From assembly GCF_042656585.1 (NCBI RefSeq), contig NZ_JBHSPG010000023.1: a DNA stretch of 64,000 bases; one strand, given 5' to 3'. Under the pieces are notes generated by a model. That model was not told the origin of the DNA. It worked only from the letters and a program-made list of their open reading frames with translations, and ran no database searches. Each line of letters begins with the position of its first letter. Position 1 is the first letter of the stretch. A program made the translations under genes and the position numbers. The DNA is from Thalassorhabdus alkalitolerans. GTDB taxonomy: Bacteria > Bacillota > Bacilli > Bacillales > Marinococcaceae. This document shows, one piece after another, positions 51,316 to 58,818 of this stretch.

Positions 51316-52074
51316 GTGAAAGAAAAAGTACATATAAAACGTTTAGAGAATGTAGCATACATTACAATAAACAGACCAGAAAAGCGTAATGCAATGGATA
51401 TGGAAAGCATGGATTTACTAGAGAAAAAGCTGGACGAAATAGAAAACAACCAGGCTGATAAAGTAGTGGCCATCACTGGGGCAGGAAATGAAGCGTTTTG
51501 TTCAGGGGGAGATTTATCCGTTTTTCATCACTTAAGGACAAAAGAAGAAGCCCATGCCATGCTTCAGAAAATGTCTCAGGTTCTCTTTCGTTTGTTTTTA
51601 TTCCCTAAGCCAACGGTTGCTCTTTTAAATGGAACAGCGGTTGGAGGCGGCTGTGAAATAGCGTCGGCTTGTGACATCAGAGTGTCAGCTCCTCATGCGA
51701 AGTTTGGCTTTGTGCAAGGGAAGCTTGCGATAACGACAGGATGGGGTGGTACTTCCATGCTCCTCGAAAGGATCGAGCCTGCTAAAGCCTTGGAGATAGT
51801 AATGACAGCCAGAATGTATAGTGCAAAGGAAGGGAAGAACCTGGGTTTCATTTCCTCTTTGATTGAAGGAGACTTTAAAAAAGAGAGTGAACGTTATCTA
51901 TCTTCCTATGTGAATCTGAACTCGGATGTTCTTGCTGCCTACAAGGCCCGTTTCACCGATAGAATAGATAGAGAGAAGCTTCAGCAAAGAATAGAACGAG
52001 AAATAGATGATTGCTCAACTCTGTGGGCAAAAGATGCTCATCATGATGCTGTGGACAAATTTATCCGTAAATAG
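51316..52074 (+). CDS. Enoyl-CoA hydratase/isomerase family protein
   Basis: A 252-residue crotonase-fold protein. It has NRPEKRNAMD (about 19-28), the oxyanion region AGNEAFCSGGDLSVF (about 56-70), and GTAVGGGCEIASACDIR. The hydratase glutamates are not clearly both present (GWGGTSMLL in place of the usual E-rich segment), so an isomerase, hydrolase or other crotonase activity is possible. GTG 51316 follows GGGGGAG. Not at this position in B. subtilis as I recall. Confidence 0.85.
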   Translation: MKEKVHIKRLENVAYITINRPEKRNAMDMESMDLLEKKLDEIENNQADKVVAITGAGNEAFCSGGDLSVFHHLRTKEEAHAMLQKMSQVLFRLFLFPKPTVALLNGTAVGGGCEIASACDIRVSAPHAKFGFVQGKLAITTGWGGTSMLLERIEPAKALEIVMTARMYSAKEGKNLGFISSLIEGDFKKESERYLSSYVNLNSDVLAAYKARFTDRIDREKLQQRIEREIDDCSTLWAKDAHHDAVDKFIRK

Positions 52075-52207
52075 TGCTTTCTCCCATCTTTTTTTCCATT
52101 GGAATAATAACAGAAGAATAAGGAGATAATCTTTGGTAGACATTATTCTATCTGTAAGCCTCTTTTCATAGCTATGAAAAGAAAAGCTAGTAAATGGAGG
52201 GATGATT

Positions 52208-52849
52208 ATGGAGGCTGCAAGGCAGGATGCTTGGAATGAAGATGAAGATTTAATCTTGGCCGAAGTGGTTTTAAGGCATATAAGAGAAGGAAGTACCCAG
52301 CTTGCTGCTTTTGAAGAAGTGGGAGAGAAATTAAAACGAACCGCTGCAGCATGCGGCTTTAGGTGGAATGCTGCTATTCGGAAAAAATATGAAAGTGCGA
52401 TCGCGCTGGCAAAGAAACATAGACAAGAACCTGCTTCCGAGATACAGGACAAGAGCTATATACCTGCTGAATTGGAGATGGCAACAGAAAGCCATGTGGC
52501 TTTTGAGGAAAGGAATAGTATAACCAATCAAGGGTTCGGCGAAAAAAGTATGGAAGAGACCGAAAAGAAGGCTCTTGATATGCCTCAGATTATTGAATTC
52601 TTGCATTCTCTTCATCAGGAGGAGCAAAGCAATGAGAGTTGGAAAGAAAAATATTCAGCAATAGAAGAGAAGGCAGTAGAACTAGAGAGAGAAAAGAAGG
52701 CATATCAACGACAATTGCTTTCTTTGCAGGAAAAATATGATAAGTTAAGAAGTGATTATGAGATTTTTATGGATATCATGGACCGGGCGAAAGAACTGAC
52801 AAGTGTTCATGCCGTCAAAAACTTTCCTTATGCAGAACGTGAAGGGTAA
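52208..52849 (+). CDS. gerR: RsfA-family sporulation transcription factor GerR (YlbO)
   Basis: A 213-residue regulator with an N-terminal Myb/SANT-like DNA-binding domain (AWNEDEDLILAEVVLRHIREG, then AACGFRWNAAIRKKY, about 7-62) and a C-terminal coiled coil (about 125-190). GerR is made in the mother cell under sigma-E and modulates sigma-E/K genes in B. subtilis. I prefer ATG 52208 (6 nt after GGAGGG) over ATG 52202. The position after rpmF matches ylbO. Confidence 0.88.
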   Translation: MEAARQDAWNEDEDLILAEVVLRHIREGSTQLAAFEEVGEKLKRTAAACGFRWNAAIRKKYESAIALAKKHRQEPASEIQDKSYIPAELEMATESHVAFEERNSITNQGFGEKSMEETEKKALDMPQIIEFLHSLHQEEQSNESWKEKYSAIEEKAVELEREKKAYQRQLLSLQEKYDKLRSDYEIFMDIMDRAKELTSVHAVKNFPYAEREG

Positions 52850-53031
52850 GAACCATAGCAGGGTGTTACGATATTTATTCTTAGGGCTCTTTTTTGGTGC
52901 TAATTGTTCAAGAGTTGTGTCTGCTGGGATCTACCCTGATTTTTTCTTCCCCAGGAGCGAAAGGGAAAGTTTCCTGGGTGAAAGCATACGCCTCTATCCG
53001 GTGTCGTACTGCAGTAAAGATTTATGTGAAA

Positions 53032-53073
53032 AAGGGGCCGGGCTCAAAGGTTAACTTTTGAGCCCGGCCCCTT
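53032..53073. terminator. Bidirectional terminator between gerR and ylbP
   Basis: A perfect 17-bp G/C-rich stem (AAGGGGCCGGGCTCAAA and its complement) with an 8-nt loop. T-runs are short, so the strength comes from the stem. Confidence 0.65.
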
Positions 53074-53084
53074 GCCGTTATACA

Positions 53085-53597
53085 TTATTCTACAGACTGG
53101 ACATCCGCTGAGGGAGTATTCTCCGGCTGCTGCTCTTTTACTCCTTTTGGGTACCACACGTAAGGATTTTGCCCCCGGTCACGTCCTTCCTGATAGGTAA
53201 CCGGCTCGAAGCCCATTTTTTCCCAAAAGCCATGAGACTGCTGTCGAGCATTTGTTTTCACAGGGAGTCCCATGTTTTTGGCATAAGCGACCAGGGCCTC
53301 ACCAAAACCTCTATTCCTGTAAGGTTCTAAAACTTCAAGCTTCCACAATTCTAAATAATCCTGAGGAGGCTCAAAATACAAATCGAACCTTTTTTCAATT
53401 TTATACAAACACATTCTAGCTACAAGCTTATCGCCAAAATAAATACCATAAAAAGGAGATTCACTGTCATTTTCAATGATGTTTTCTTCTAATTCTTCTT
53501 TCATTGACAGTTCTTGCACGCCAACTTCTTTGAAATTTTGGAATTCTTCAAGTGTTTTGAAGTTAACAAGTAAGCGCTTAACTTCTGCTGTACTCAT
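53085..53597 (-). CDS. ylbP: GNAT acetyltransferase YlbP
   Basis: A 170-residue GNAT protein: ARMCLYKIEKRFDLYF (about 60-75), LEVLEPYRNRGFGEALVAYAK containing the acetyl-CoA loop RNRGFGEAL, and FWEKMGFEPV. It closely fits YlbP in sequence pattern and location. Substrate unknown. ATG 53597 follows AAAGGAGGATG; the upstream in-frame ATG at 53648 is not supported. Confidence 0.87.
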   Translation of the reverse strand: MSTAEVKRLLVNFKTLEEFQNFKEVGVQELSMKEELEENIIENDSESPFYGIYFGDKLVARMCLYKIEKRFDLYFEPPQDYLELWKLEVLEPYRNRGFGEALVAYAKNMGLPVKTNARQQSHGFWEKMGFEPVTYQEGRDRGQNPYVWYPKGVKEQQPENTPSADVQSVE

Positions 53598-53787
53598 AAG
53601 TTCATCCTCCTTTGCAGCTAATAAGTTCATTTTACTATAGTTTTTCACATTTGTCGGCTTTAGACATGAAAATTATAAATATGCATAATTATCAAAAAAT
53701 TTATCGCAAGAAAGCAATAGGAAGTTGTTTTCCTTTGTGCTAAAATTTAAATGCTATATTCAACTGGTAATAAAGAAGAAAGTTGGA

Positions 53788-54720
53788 ATGAAGATGAAAG
53801 CGAAGGTTGCCATTGTGGGAGGAGGTTCAGTCGGTCTGCTCCTCGCTGGATATACAGCCAGGATAGCTGAAACAGTTCTTGTTTGCAGGCGTCACTCCCA
53901 AAAAGAAATGATAGAGAGACACGGAATTCATGTTCAAGGACAGTTTACTGCAGAAGCTGAGGCAGTTACATGGGGAGAAAAGAAAAAGGCAGTAGAACAT
54001 GCTGATCTCATAATAATTGCCGTAAAGTCATACGATCTTGAGAAAATCTGGAAAAGCCTGCCTGAAATAAAGCCGGGAGCAGGAGTCTTGTTTCTGCAGA
54101 ATGGTATGGCTCATACTCCCTTGCTAGAACAGAGTCAAAAACAGAATGTCTATCACACATTTGCGGGCATAGTCGAGCATGGAGCTCTAAAAGTGAATGA
54201 TAATACAGTAAAACATACAGGACAAGGGATTCTGCACATAGGGGCAGTGACAAAAGAGAGCCCCCTTTTACAGCAAATGTTACATATTTTTGATGAAGCA
54301 GGGTTAGCGGCTAAGAAAATCGCACATTGGAAGGAAAAGATGGAAGAGAAGCTTTTATTTAACAGTGTCATCAACCCTTTAACGGCTCTCTTTCAAGTGA
54401 AAAACGGTGAATTAATCGATAATCCTTATTTTAAAAAAGTGATGAATCAGTTATTCATGGAAGCCTCCTCAGTTCTTTCTTTGCCGCATAGTCCAAATCT
54501 TTGGCACGATCTTTGCAGTCTTTGTGAAAACACCGCTGAAAATCAATCCTCTATGTTAAGAGATGTCTTGCATCATCGCCCTACAGAACTTGACGCCATC
54601 ACTGGTTACTTGGTTAAAAAAGGGGAAAGCCAGAGAATCCCTATGCCCTGCCATAACTTTGTGTATCAAAGTATTAAAGGACTGGAGAAAAGGAGGGGAG
54701 GAAAATGGGGGATGTATTAG
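53788..54720 (+). CDS. panE: 2-dehydropantoate 2-reductase
   Basis: A 310-residue ketopantoate reductase-family protein for pantothenate synthesis. It has the Rossmann motif VGGGSVGLLLAGY (about 9-21), IIAVKSYDLE (about 72-81), the catalytic lysine region EKLLFNSVINPLTALF (about 190-205), and the C-terminal helical domain. ATG 53788 is chosen; its ribosome site is weak (AAAGTTGG). Named ylbQ/panE in B. subtilis. It overlaps the DUF3397 gene by 16 nt. Confidence 0.9.
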   Translation: MKMKAKVAIVGGGSVGLLLAGYTARIAETVLVCRRHSQKEMIERHGIHVQGQFTAEAEAVTWGEKKKAVEHADLIIIAVKSYDLEKIWKSLPEIKPGAGVLFLQNGMAHTPLLEQSQKQNVYHTFAGIVEHGALKVNDNTVKHTGQGILHIGAVTKESPLLQQMLHIFDEAGLAAKKIAHWKEKMEEKLLFNSVINPLTALFQVKNGELIDNPYFKKVMNQLFMEASSVLSLPHSPNLWHDLCSLCENTAENQSSMLRDVLHHRPTELDAITGYLVKKGESQRIPMPCHNFVYQSIKGLEKRRGGKWGMY

Positions 54721-55094
54721 CCTGGATTTTGGCGACAGTCATCACACTGCCCCTGTTAGGCTTTTACTTGGTTTACATTTTCACGGTGAAAATCACAAAG
54801 AAAAAGGGACGGGCGGTAAGGCTGGCAGCTGATGTTTCCACGCTGTTCTTTATGGCTGCCGTTTACTTTCTTGCAATTGAAATCTGGGGAAGATCATTTC
54901 TTTGGTTAATGATCATCATAGTGCTGAGCATTGCTTGTTTTTTTACCTTCATTCATTGGAAAGCACGGGCGGACATTGAAATTCCACGGCTTGCAAGAGG
55001 GATTTGGCGGTTTAGTTTTATGTTATTTTTTATTGCATATTTCGGCTTATCCCTTTACGGGTTGTCTTTTCGAATTACTACCGCTATCTTATAA
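54705..55094 (+). CDS. DUF3397 membrane protein
   Basis: A 129-residue protein with four membrane helices (about 5-27, 42-62, 66-84, 100-125), as in the DUF3397 family commonly located between panE and bshC. Function unknown. ATG follows GGGAGGAAA within the end of panE, so translation is probably coupled. Confidence 0.8.
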   Translation: MGDVLAWILATVITLPLLGFYLVYIFTVKITKKKGRAVRLAADVSTLFFMAAVYFLAIEIWGRSFLWLMIIIVLSIACFFTFIHWKARADIEIPRLARGIWRFSFMLFFIAYFGLSLYGLSFRITTAIL

Positions 55095-55183
55095 GCCAGA
55101 AAGATAGCGGTTTTTTCTCTGGATTTGATACACTGTAATTGAAATCAAGATAAATCACCACTAGGAAGAAAGGTTTGACCTTT

Positions 55184-56806
55184 ATGAAAATTGAAGAACA
55201 AAACCTTCCTTCTTCATCTTTGTTCGTCCAAAAATACAGAAACAGAGATCCCTTTGTTTCCTCTCTTTTTGATTATCATTATAAAGATGAAGACATGAAG
55301 CAGCGTTTTATGGAATTAACAAAAAGGTCCTTTGACCGAAAGGCACTACATACACACCTGGTCAATTACCAGCAGACGTTTACACATAATGAGCTTGCTC
55401 TGGAACAAATTGATAAACTTAAGGACCATCGCTCAGTCTTTGTGGTCGGAGGACAGCAGGCTGGGATTCTCACCGGTCCTTTTTATACTATTTCAAAAGC
55501 AGTCACCCTTGTGCTTGAAGCAAGAGAACAGGAAGAAAAGCTGGGGATTCCGGTGATCCCGCTTTTTTGGATTGCCGGTGAGGATCACGATTGGCATGAA
55601 GTGAACCATATTTTCCTTCCTGGAATGAAAGGTCCCCGCAAGCATACCTATAAGGGGTCATACAATCCCGGGCAACCTGTTTCAGAGCAGCGCCTGAATG
55701 ATGAGGCTTTTGTTACATGGATGGAGGAAGCGGTGAAATCCTACCGGGAAACTCCCTTTACAAGAAAAATTACCGGGACGATAACAAAACTGGCATCCCG
55801 CTCCTCCTCAATGACTCATTTTTTTGGTGAGCTGATGCAGTGGCTCTTTAAGGAAGAGGGACTGGTATTACTGGATGCCAACCACATAGAAATGAGAAAG
55901 CTGGAACGAGAAATTTTTAAAAAAATAGTTGAAGAGAACGCGGAGCTTTCCAGTCGGCTTATGAAAAGAATTTCTCTTTATAATACCAGGGGCTATGATT
56001 CACCTGTGAAGGCCCAATCTGATTCAGCTCACTTTTTTTATCATACGAAATTTGGCCGTGAGCTTTTGTTTAGAAAGGGTAGTGGTCTTTTTGAAGGGAA
56101 AAAGGGACAAGTACAGTTCACAAAAGAGGATATTATCCAAAAGATCCACCACTCTCCTGGAAAACTGAGCAGTAATGTAGCTACGAGGCCATTAGTGCAG
56201 GAAGCAGTTCTTCCAGTGCTGTCTTTTGTTGCTGGTCCCGGAGAAATTAAGTATTGGGGCTTGCTGCAGCCGTTGTTTCACCACCTTGGGTATCACATGC
56301 CACCCGTATTGCCCAGGATGCATTTTTCCGTGGTTGACAGAAAGGGAGCCAGAATTCTAAAGGAAGAAAACCTTGATCCGTGGAAGGTTATTCAGCATGG
56401 AACAGGCAAAAAGAGAGAAGAGGTCAAAAAAAATGCAATCGAGGTTGATGGTATTTCCATGGCCGAAGAGGCCGTCATGAAAATAAAGGAGATCCATGCT
56501 CCCTTACAGGAGGCTCTTTCCAAGGTGAACCCTTCTCATACCTCTTATGGAGAAAAGAACTATCATATCATAGTAAATGAAGTAAAAAAGCTTGGGGAGA
56601 AGATTACTGATCTCCAAGAGAAAAAGGTACAAACGTCACTGCATCGCCTTGATTTTATTGAACAAACACTGTTCCCGGCCGCGAATCCCCAGGAGCGGGT
56701 ATGGAGCATATACCCGGTGCTGAATGAGTACGGAGAAAGCTTCATTCGTGACATTTGTCAAAGTGGTATTACAAGAAATAAGAACCATAAACTGATTTAT
56801 TTGTAA
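55184..56806 (+). CDS. bshC: Bacillithiol biosynthesis cysteine-adding enzyme BshC
   Basis: A 540-residue enzyme proposed to add cysteine to glucosaminyl-malate in the last step of bacillithiol synthesis. Its Rossmann-like core has VGGQQAGILTGPFYTI (about 86-101), FWIAGEDHDWHEVNH (about 128-142) and FVAGPGEIKYWG; a C-terminal coiled coil follows (about 420-500). The length equals that of the B. subtilis enzyme. ATG 55184 with AAAGG upstream. Bacillithiol is the main low-molecular-weight thiol in Bacilli. Confidence 0.94.
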   Translation: MKIEEQNLPSSSLFVQKYRNRDPFVSSLFDYHYKDEDMKQRFMELTKRSFDRKALHTHLVNYQQTFTHNELALEQIDKLKDHRSVFVVGGQQAGILTGPFYTISKAVTLVLEAREQEEKLGIPVIPLFWIAGEDHDWHEVNHIFLPGMKGPRKHTYKGSYNPGQPVSEQRLNDEAFVTWMEEAVKSYRETPFTRKITGTITKLASRSSSMTHFFGELMQWLFKEEGLVLLDANHIEMRKLEREIFKKIVEENAELSSRLMKRISLYNTRGYDSPVKAQSDSAHFFYHTKFGRELLFRKGSGLFEGKKGQVQFTKEDIIQKIHHSPGKLSSNVATRPLVQEAVLPVLSFVAGPGEIKYWGLLQPLFHHLGYHMPPVLPRMHFSVVDRKGARILKEENLDPWKVIQHGTGKKREEVKKNAIEVDGISMAEEAVMKIKEIHAPLQEALSKVNPSHTSYGEKNYHIIVNEVKKLGEKITDLQEKKVQTSLHRLDFIEQTLFPAANPQERVWSIYPVLNEYGESFIRDICQSGITRNKNHKLIYL

Positions 56807-56843
56807 AAAACAAGATATTTTCAGAGCCTTTTGGCTGTTTACT

Positions 56844-56875
56844 AAAAGATCTCCCGAATACGGGAGATCTTTTTT
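56844..56875 (+). terminator. Terminator after bshC
   Basis: The stem AAAAGATCTCCCG / CGGGAGATCTTTT, 4-nt loop, T-run. Confidence 0.9.
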
Positions 56876-56899
56876 GTCGCAAAAAAAATAAAAGAAATC

Positions 56900-56944
56900 G
56901 TGGTACGTAGTGGGGGAATGTGGTACCTTAAAGGTAGAAAGTGG
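56900..56944 (+). promoter_or_regulatory. Candidate MraZ operator repeats
   Basis: GTGG recurs at 56900, 56910 and 56920 with exact 10-bp spacing, and again at 56941, directly upstream of mraZ. MraZ is known to bind TGGG/GTGG-type direct repeats with 10-bp phasing at its own promoter, repressing the division cluster. Confidence 0.65.
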
Positions 56945-56960
56945 AGAGGATGGTACAGCG

Positions 56961-57392
56961 ATGTTTATGGGGGAACATCACCACAACATTGATGACAAAG
57001 GAAGAATGATTGTCCCTTCAAAGTTTAGAGAGGGACTAGGAAGCTCCTTTGTCATTACAAGAGGAATGGATCGCTGTTTATTTGTTTATCCCCCGGATGA
57101 ATGGAAAAGATTAGAAGAAAAGTTAAAAACTCTCCCTTTCACTAAAAAAGATGCTCGTGCATTTACTCGTTTCTTTTTTTCAGGCGCTGCCGAATGTGAT
57201 GTGGACAAGCAGGGCAGAATAAACATTCCATCGACACTGCGGGAATACGCTCAGCTAACAAAGGAATGTGTCATTATCGGAGTATCGAGCAGGGTAGAGA
57301 TCTGGAGTAAAAGTGAATGGGAAGCTTATTTTGAAGATTCCCAGGAATCCTTTAGTGAAATCGCAGAAAACATTATAGATTTTGACATGTAA
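56961..57392 (+). CDS. mraZ: Transcriptional regulator MraZ
   Basis: A 143-residue protein with two AbrB-like SpoVT swapped-hairpin domains (HNIDDKGRMIVPSKFR at about 8-23 and CDVDKQGRINIPSTLR at about 78-93). It binds the repeats upstream and controls the dcw operon. ATG 56961 gives the usual MFMGEH start; GGAGAGG lies about 10 nt upstream. First gene of the division cluster. Confidence 0.95.
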   Translation: MFMGEHHHNIDDKGRMIVPSKFREGLGSSFVITRGMDRCLFVYPPDEWKRLEEKLKTLPFTKKDARAFTRFFFSGAAECDVDKQGRINIPSTLREYAQLTKECVIIGVSSRVEIWSKSEWEAYFEDSQESFSEIAENIIDFDM

Positions 57393-57416
57393 AGTGAAGG
57401 CAGGTGAACAAACAAG

Positions 57417-58376
57417 TTGGCAGCAGAATTTCAGCATGAAACAGTGTTACTAGAAGAAGCAATAGAAGGACTAAATGTTAAAGAAAATGGTGTCTATGTA
57501 GACTGTACTCTTGGCGGAGGGGGACACAGCGAAGCAATATTACACAGGCTTCAAGGCGACGGCCATTTGTTTGCTTTCGAGCAGGATGAAAGAGCCAGGT
57601 CTTTTGCAAATGAACGCCTTGCCGCATATCAAGAGCAATTGACCATCATCCCTGCCAACTTTCGGTATCTGAAAGAGGAGCTTGGACATAGGGGGATTTC
57701 CAATGTGGACGGTATTCTTTTTGACTTAGGAGTATCTTCTCCACAGCTTGATGAAGGAGAGAGAGGATTCAGCTACCAGCATGACGCTCCTCTTGATATG
57801 AGAATGGATCAGTCAATGGAAGTTACAGCAAAAGATATTGTTAATCAATGGCCTTATGAAGAGCTGGTAAAGGTAATCTTTCGATACGGTGAAGAACGGT
57901 TTGCAAAGCAGATTGCAAGAGCTATTGAATCTCGCAGAAAAACAAAAGAGATTCAGACCACTGACGAATTAACAGAAATTATTAAAGAAGCGATTCCGGC
58001 TCCTGCACGGAGAAAAGGCGGGCATCCGTCTAAACGGACATTTCAGGCGATCCGTATAGCAGTGAATGATGAGCTGGCTGCCTTTGAAGAAGCGGTGAAG
58101 GATGCGATTAATCTTCTTTCCCCAAGCGGCCGCCTGTGTGTTATCACCTTCCATTCGCTGGAGGACCGCATTTGTAAACAAGTAATGAGAGAGGCTGGCA
58201 AGCGTCCAGAGCTTCCAAGGGGACTTCCTATTGTACCGTCAGAAGCTGAACCAATCCTTGAGTTGATTACAAGAAAGCCCATAACAGCGTCTACAGAAGA
58301 ATTGGACAACAACCGCCGGGCAAGATCTGCCAAATTAAGAATCGCTGAAAAAAAGGGGGATGTGAATCGTGAATAA
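57417..58376 (+). CDS. rsmH: 16S rRNA (cytosine1402-N4)-methyltransferase
   Basis: A 319-residue SAM methyltransferase (MraW). HETVLLEEAIEGL (about 6-18), YVDCTLGGGGHSEAIL (about 28-43, the SAM loop) and the FDLGVSSPQLDEGERGFSYQ block (about 103-122) are typical; the end carries NNRRARSAKLR. TTG 57417 lies after AGGTGA. It overlaps ftsL by 8 nt. Confidence 0.96.
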   Translation: MAAEFQHETVLLEEAIEGLNVKENGVYVDCTLGGGGHSEAILHRLQGDGHLFAFEQDERARSFANERLAAYQEQLTIIPANFRYLKEELGHRGISNVDGILFDLGVSSPQLDEGERGFSYQHDAPLDMRMDQSMEVTAKDIVNQWPYEELVKVIFRYGEERFAKQIARAIESRRKTKEIQTTDELTEIIKEAIPAPARRKGGHPSKRTFQAIRIAVNDELAAFEEAVKDAINLLSPSGRLCVITFHSLEDRICKQVMREAGKRPELPRGLPIVPSEAEPILELITRKPITASTEELDNNRRARSAKLRIAEKKGDVNRE

Positions 58377-58725
58377 TCTGGCTCAGCAAGTTCAAAGACA
58401 AAAAGAACAGCAGCAGGTTGTACATACAAAAGTTAAGCACCGCCTGCGAGGGAAGGTAACGAAAGGTGAAAAGGTCATCATGAGCGGAATGATTGCCGGG
58501 GTCATCGCTGTTTCTTCTTTGATTGTCACTAATTATGCTAATATATATTCCCAGGAAAGAGAGATTTCCGCCCTGCAAAACACTGTGAGTCAGCAGCAAG
58601 AGATAAATGATGGCTTGCATTTGCAAGTGGCAGAGCTAAGCTCACCGGACCGGATTATGTATTATGCGAAAGAAGAGCTGGGAATGCAGTTAAAAGAGGA
58701 AAAGGTAAGAGTAGTACAAAACTAG
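58369..58725 (+). CDS. ftsL: Cell division protein FtsL
   Basis: A 118-residue bitopic protein: basic cytoplasmic N-terminus (1-37), one membrane helix (about 40-58) and an extracellular coiled coil with ALQNTVSQQQEINDGLHLQV (about 70-89). The end reads RIMYYAKEELGMQ, typical of FtsL. It recruits PBP2B and DivIC to the septum. GTG 58369 follows AAAAGGGGGATG within the end of rsmH. Confidence 0.9.
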   Translation: MNNLAQQVQRQKEQQQVVHTKVKHRLRGKVTKGEKVIMSGMIAGVIAVSSLIVTNYANIYSQEREISALQNTVSQQQEINDGLHLQVAELSSPDRIMYYAKEELGMQLKEEKVRVVQN

Positions 58726-58818
58726 TTCTTTCAATAAGAGCTAGTTTTTTCCATGTGAATCGTGATGAAACAGGAGTGTGGTACTCCTGATGCCATAAAG
58801 GACAGGTGATGGCGGAAA

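Noticed and set aside
52803..53054. 83-codon plus-strand frame overlapping the end of gerR
   Set aside because: It begins inside gerR, runs into the terminator stem and has low-complexity, non-protein-like composition.
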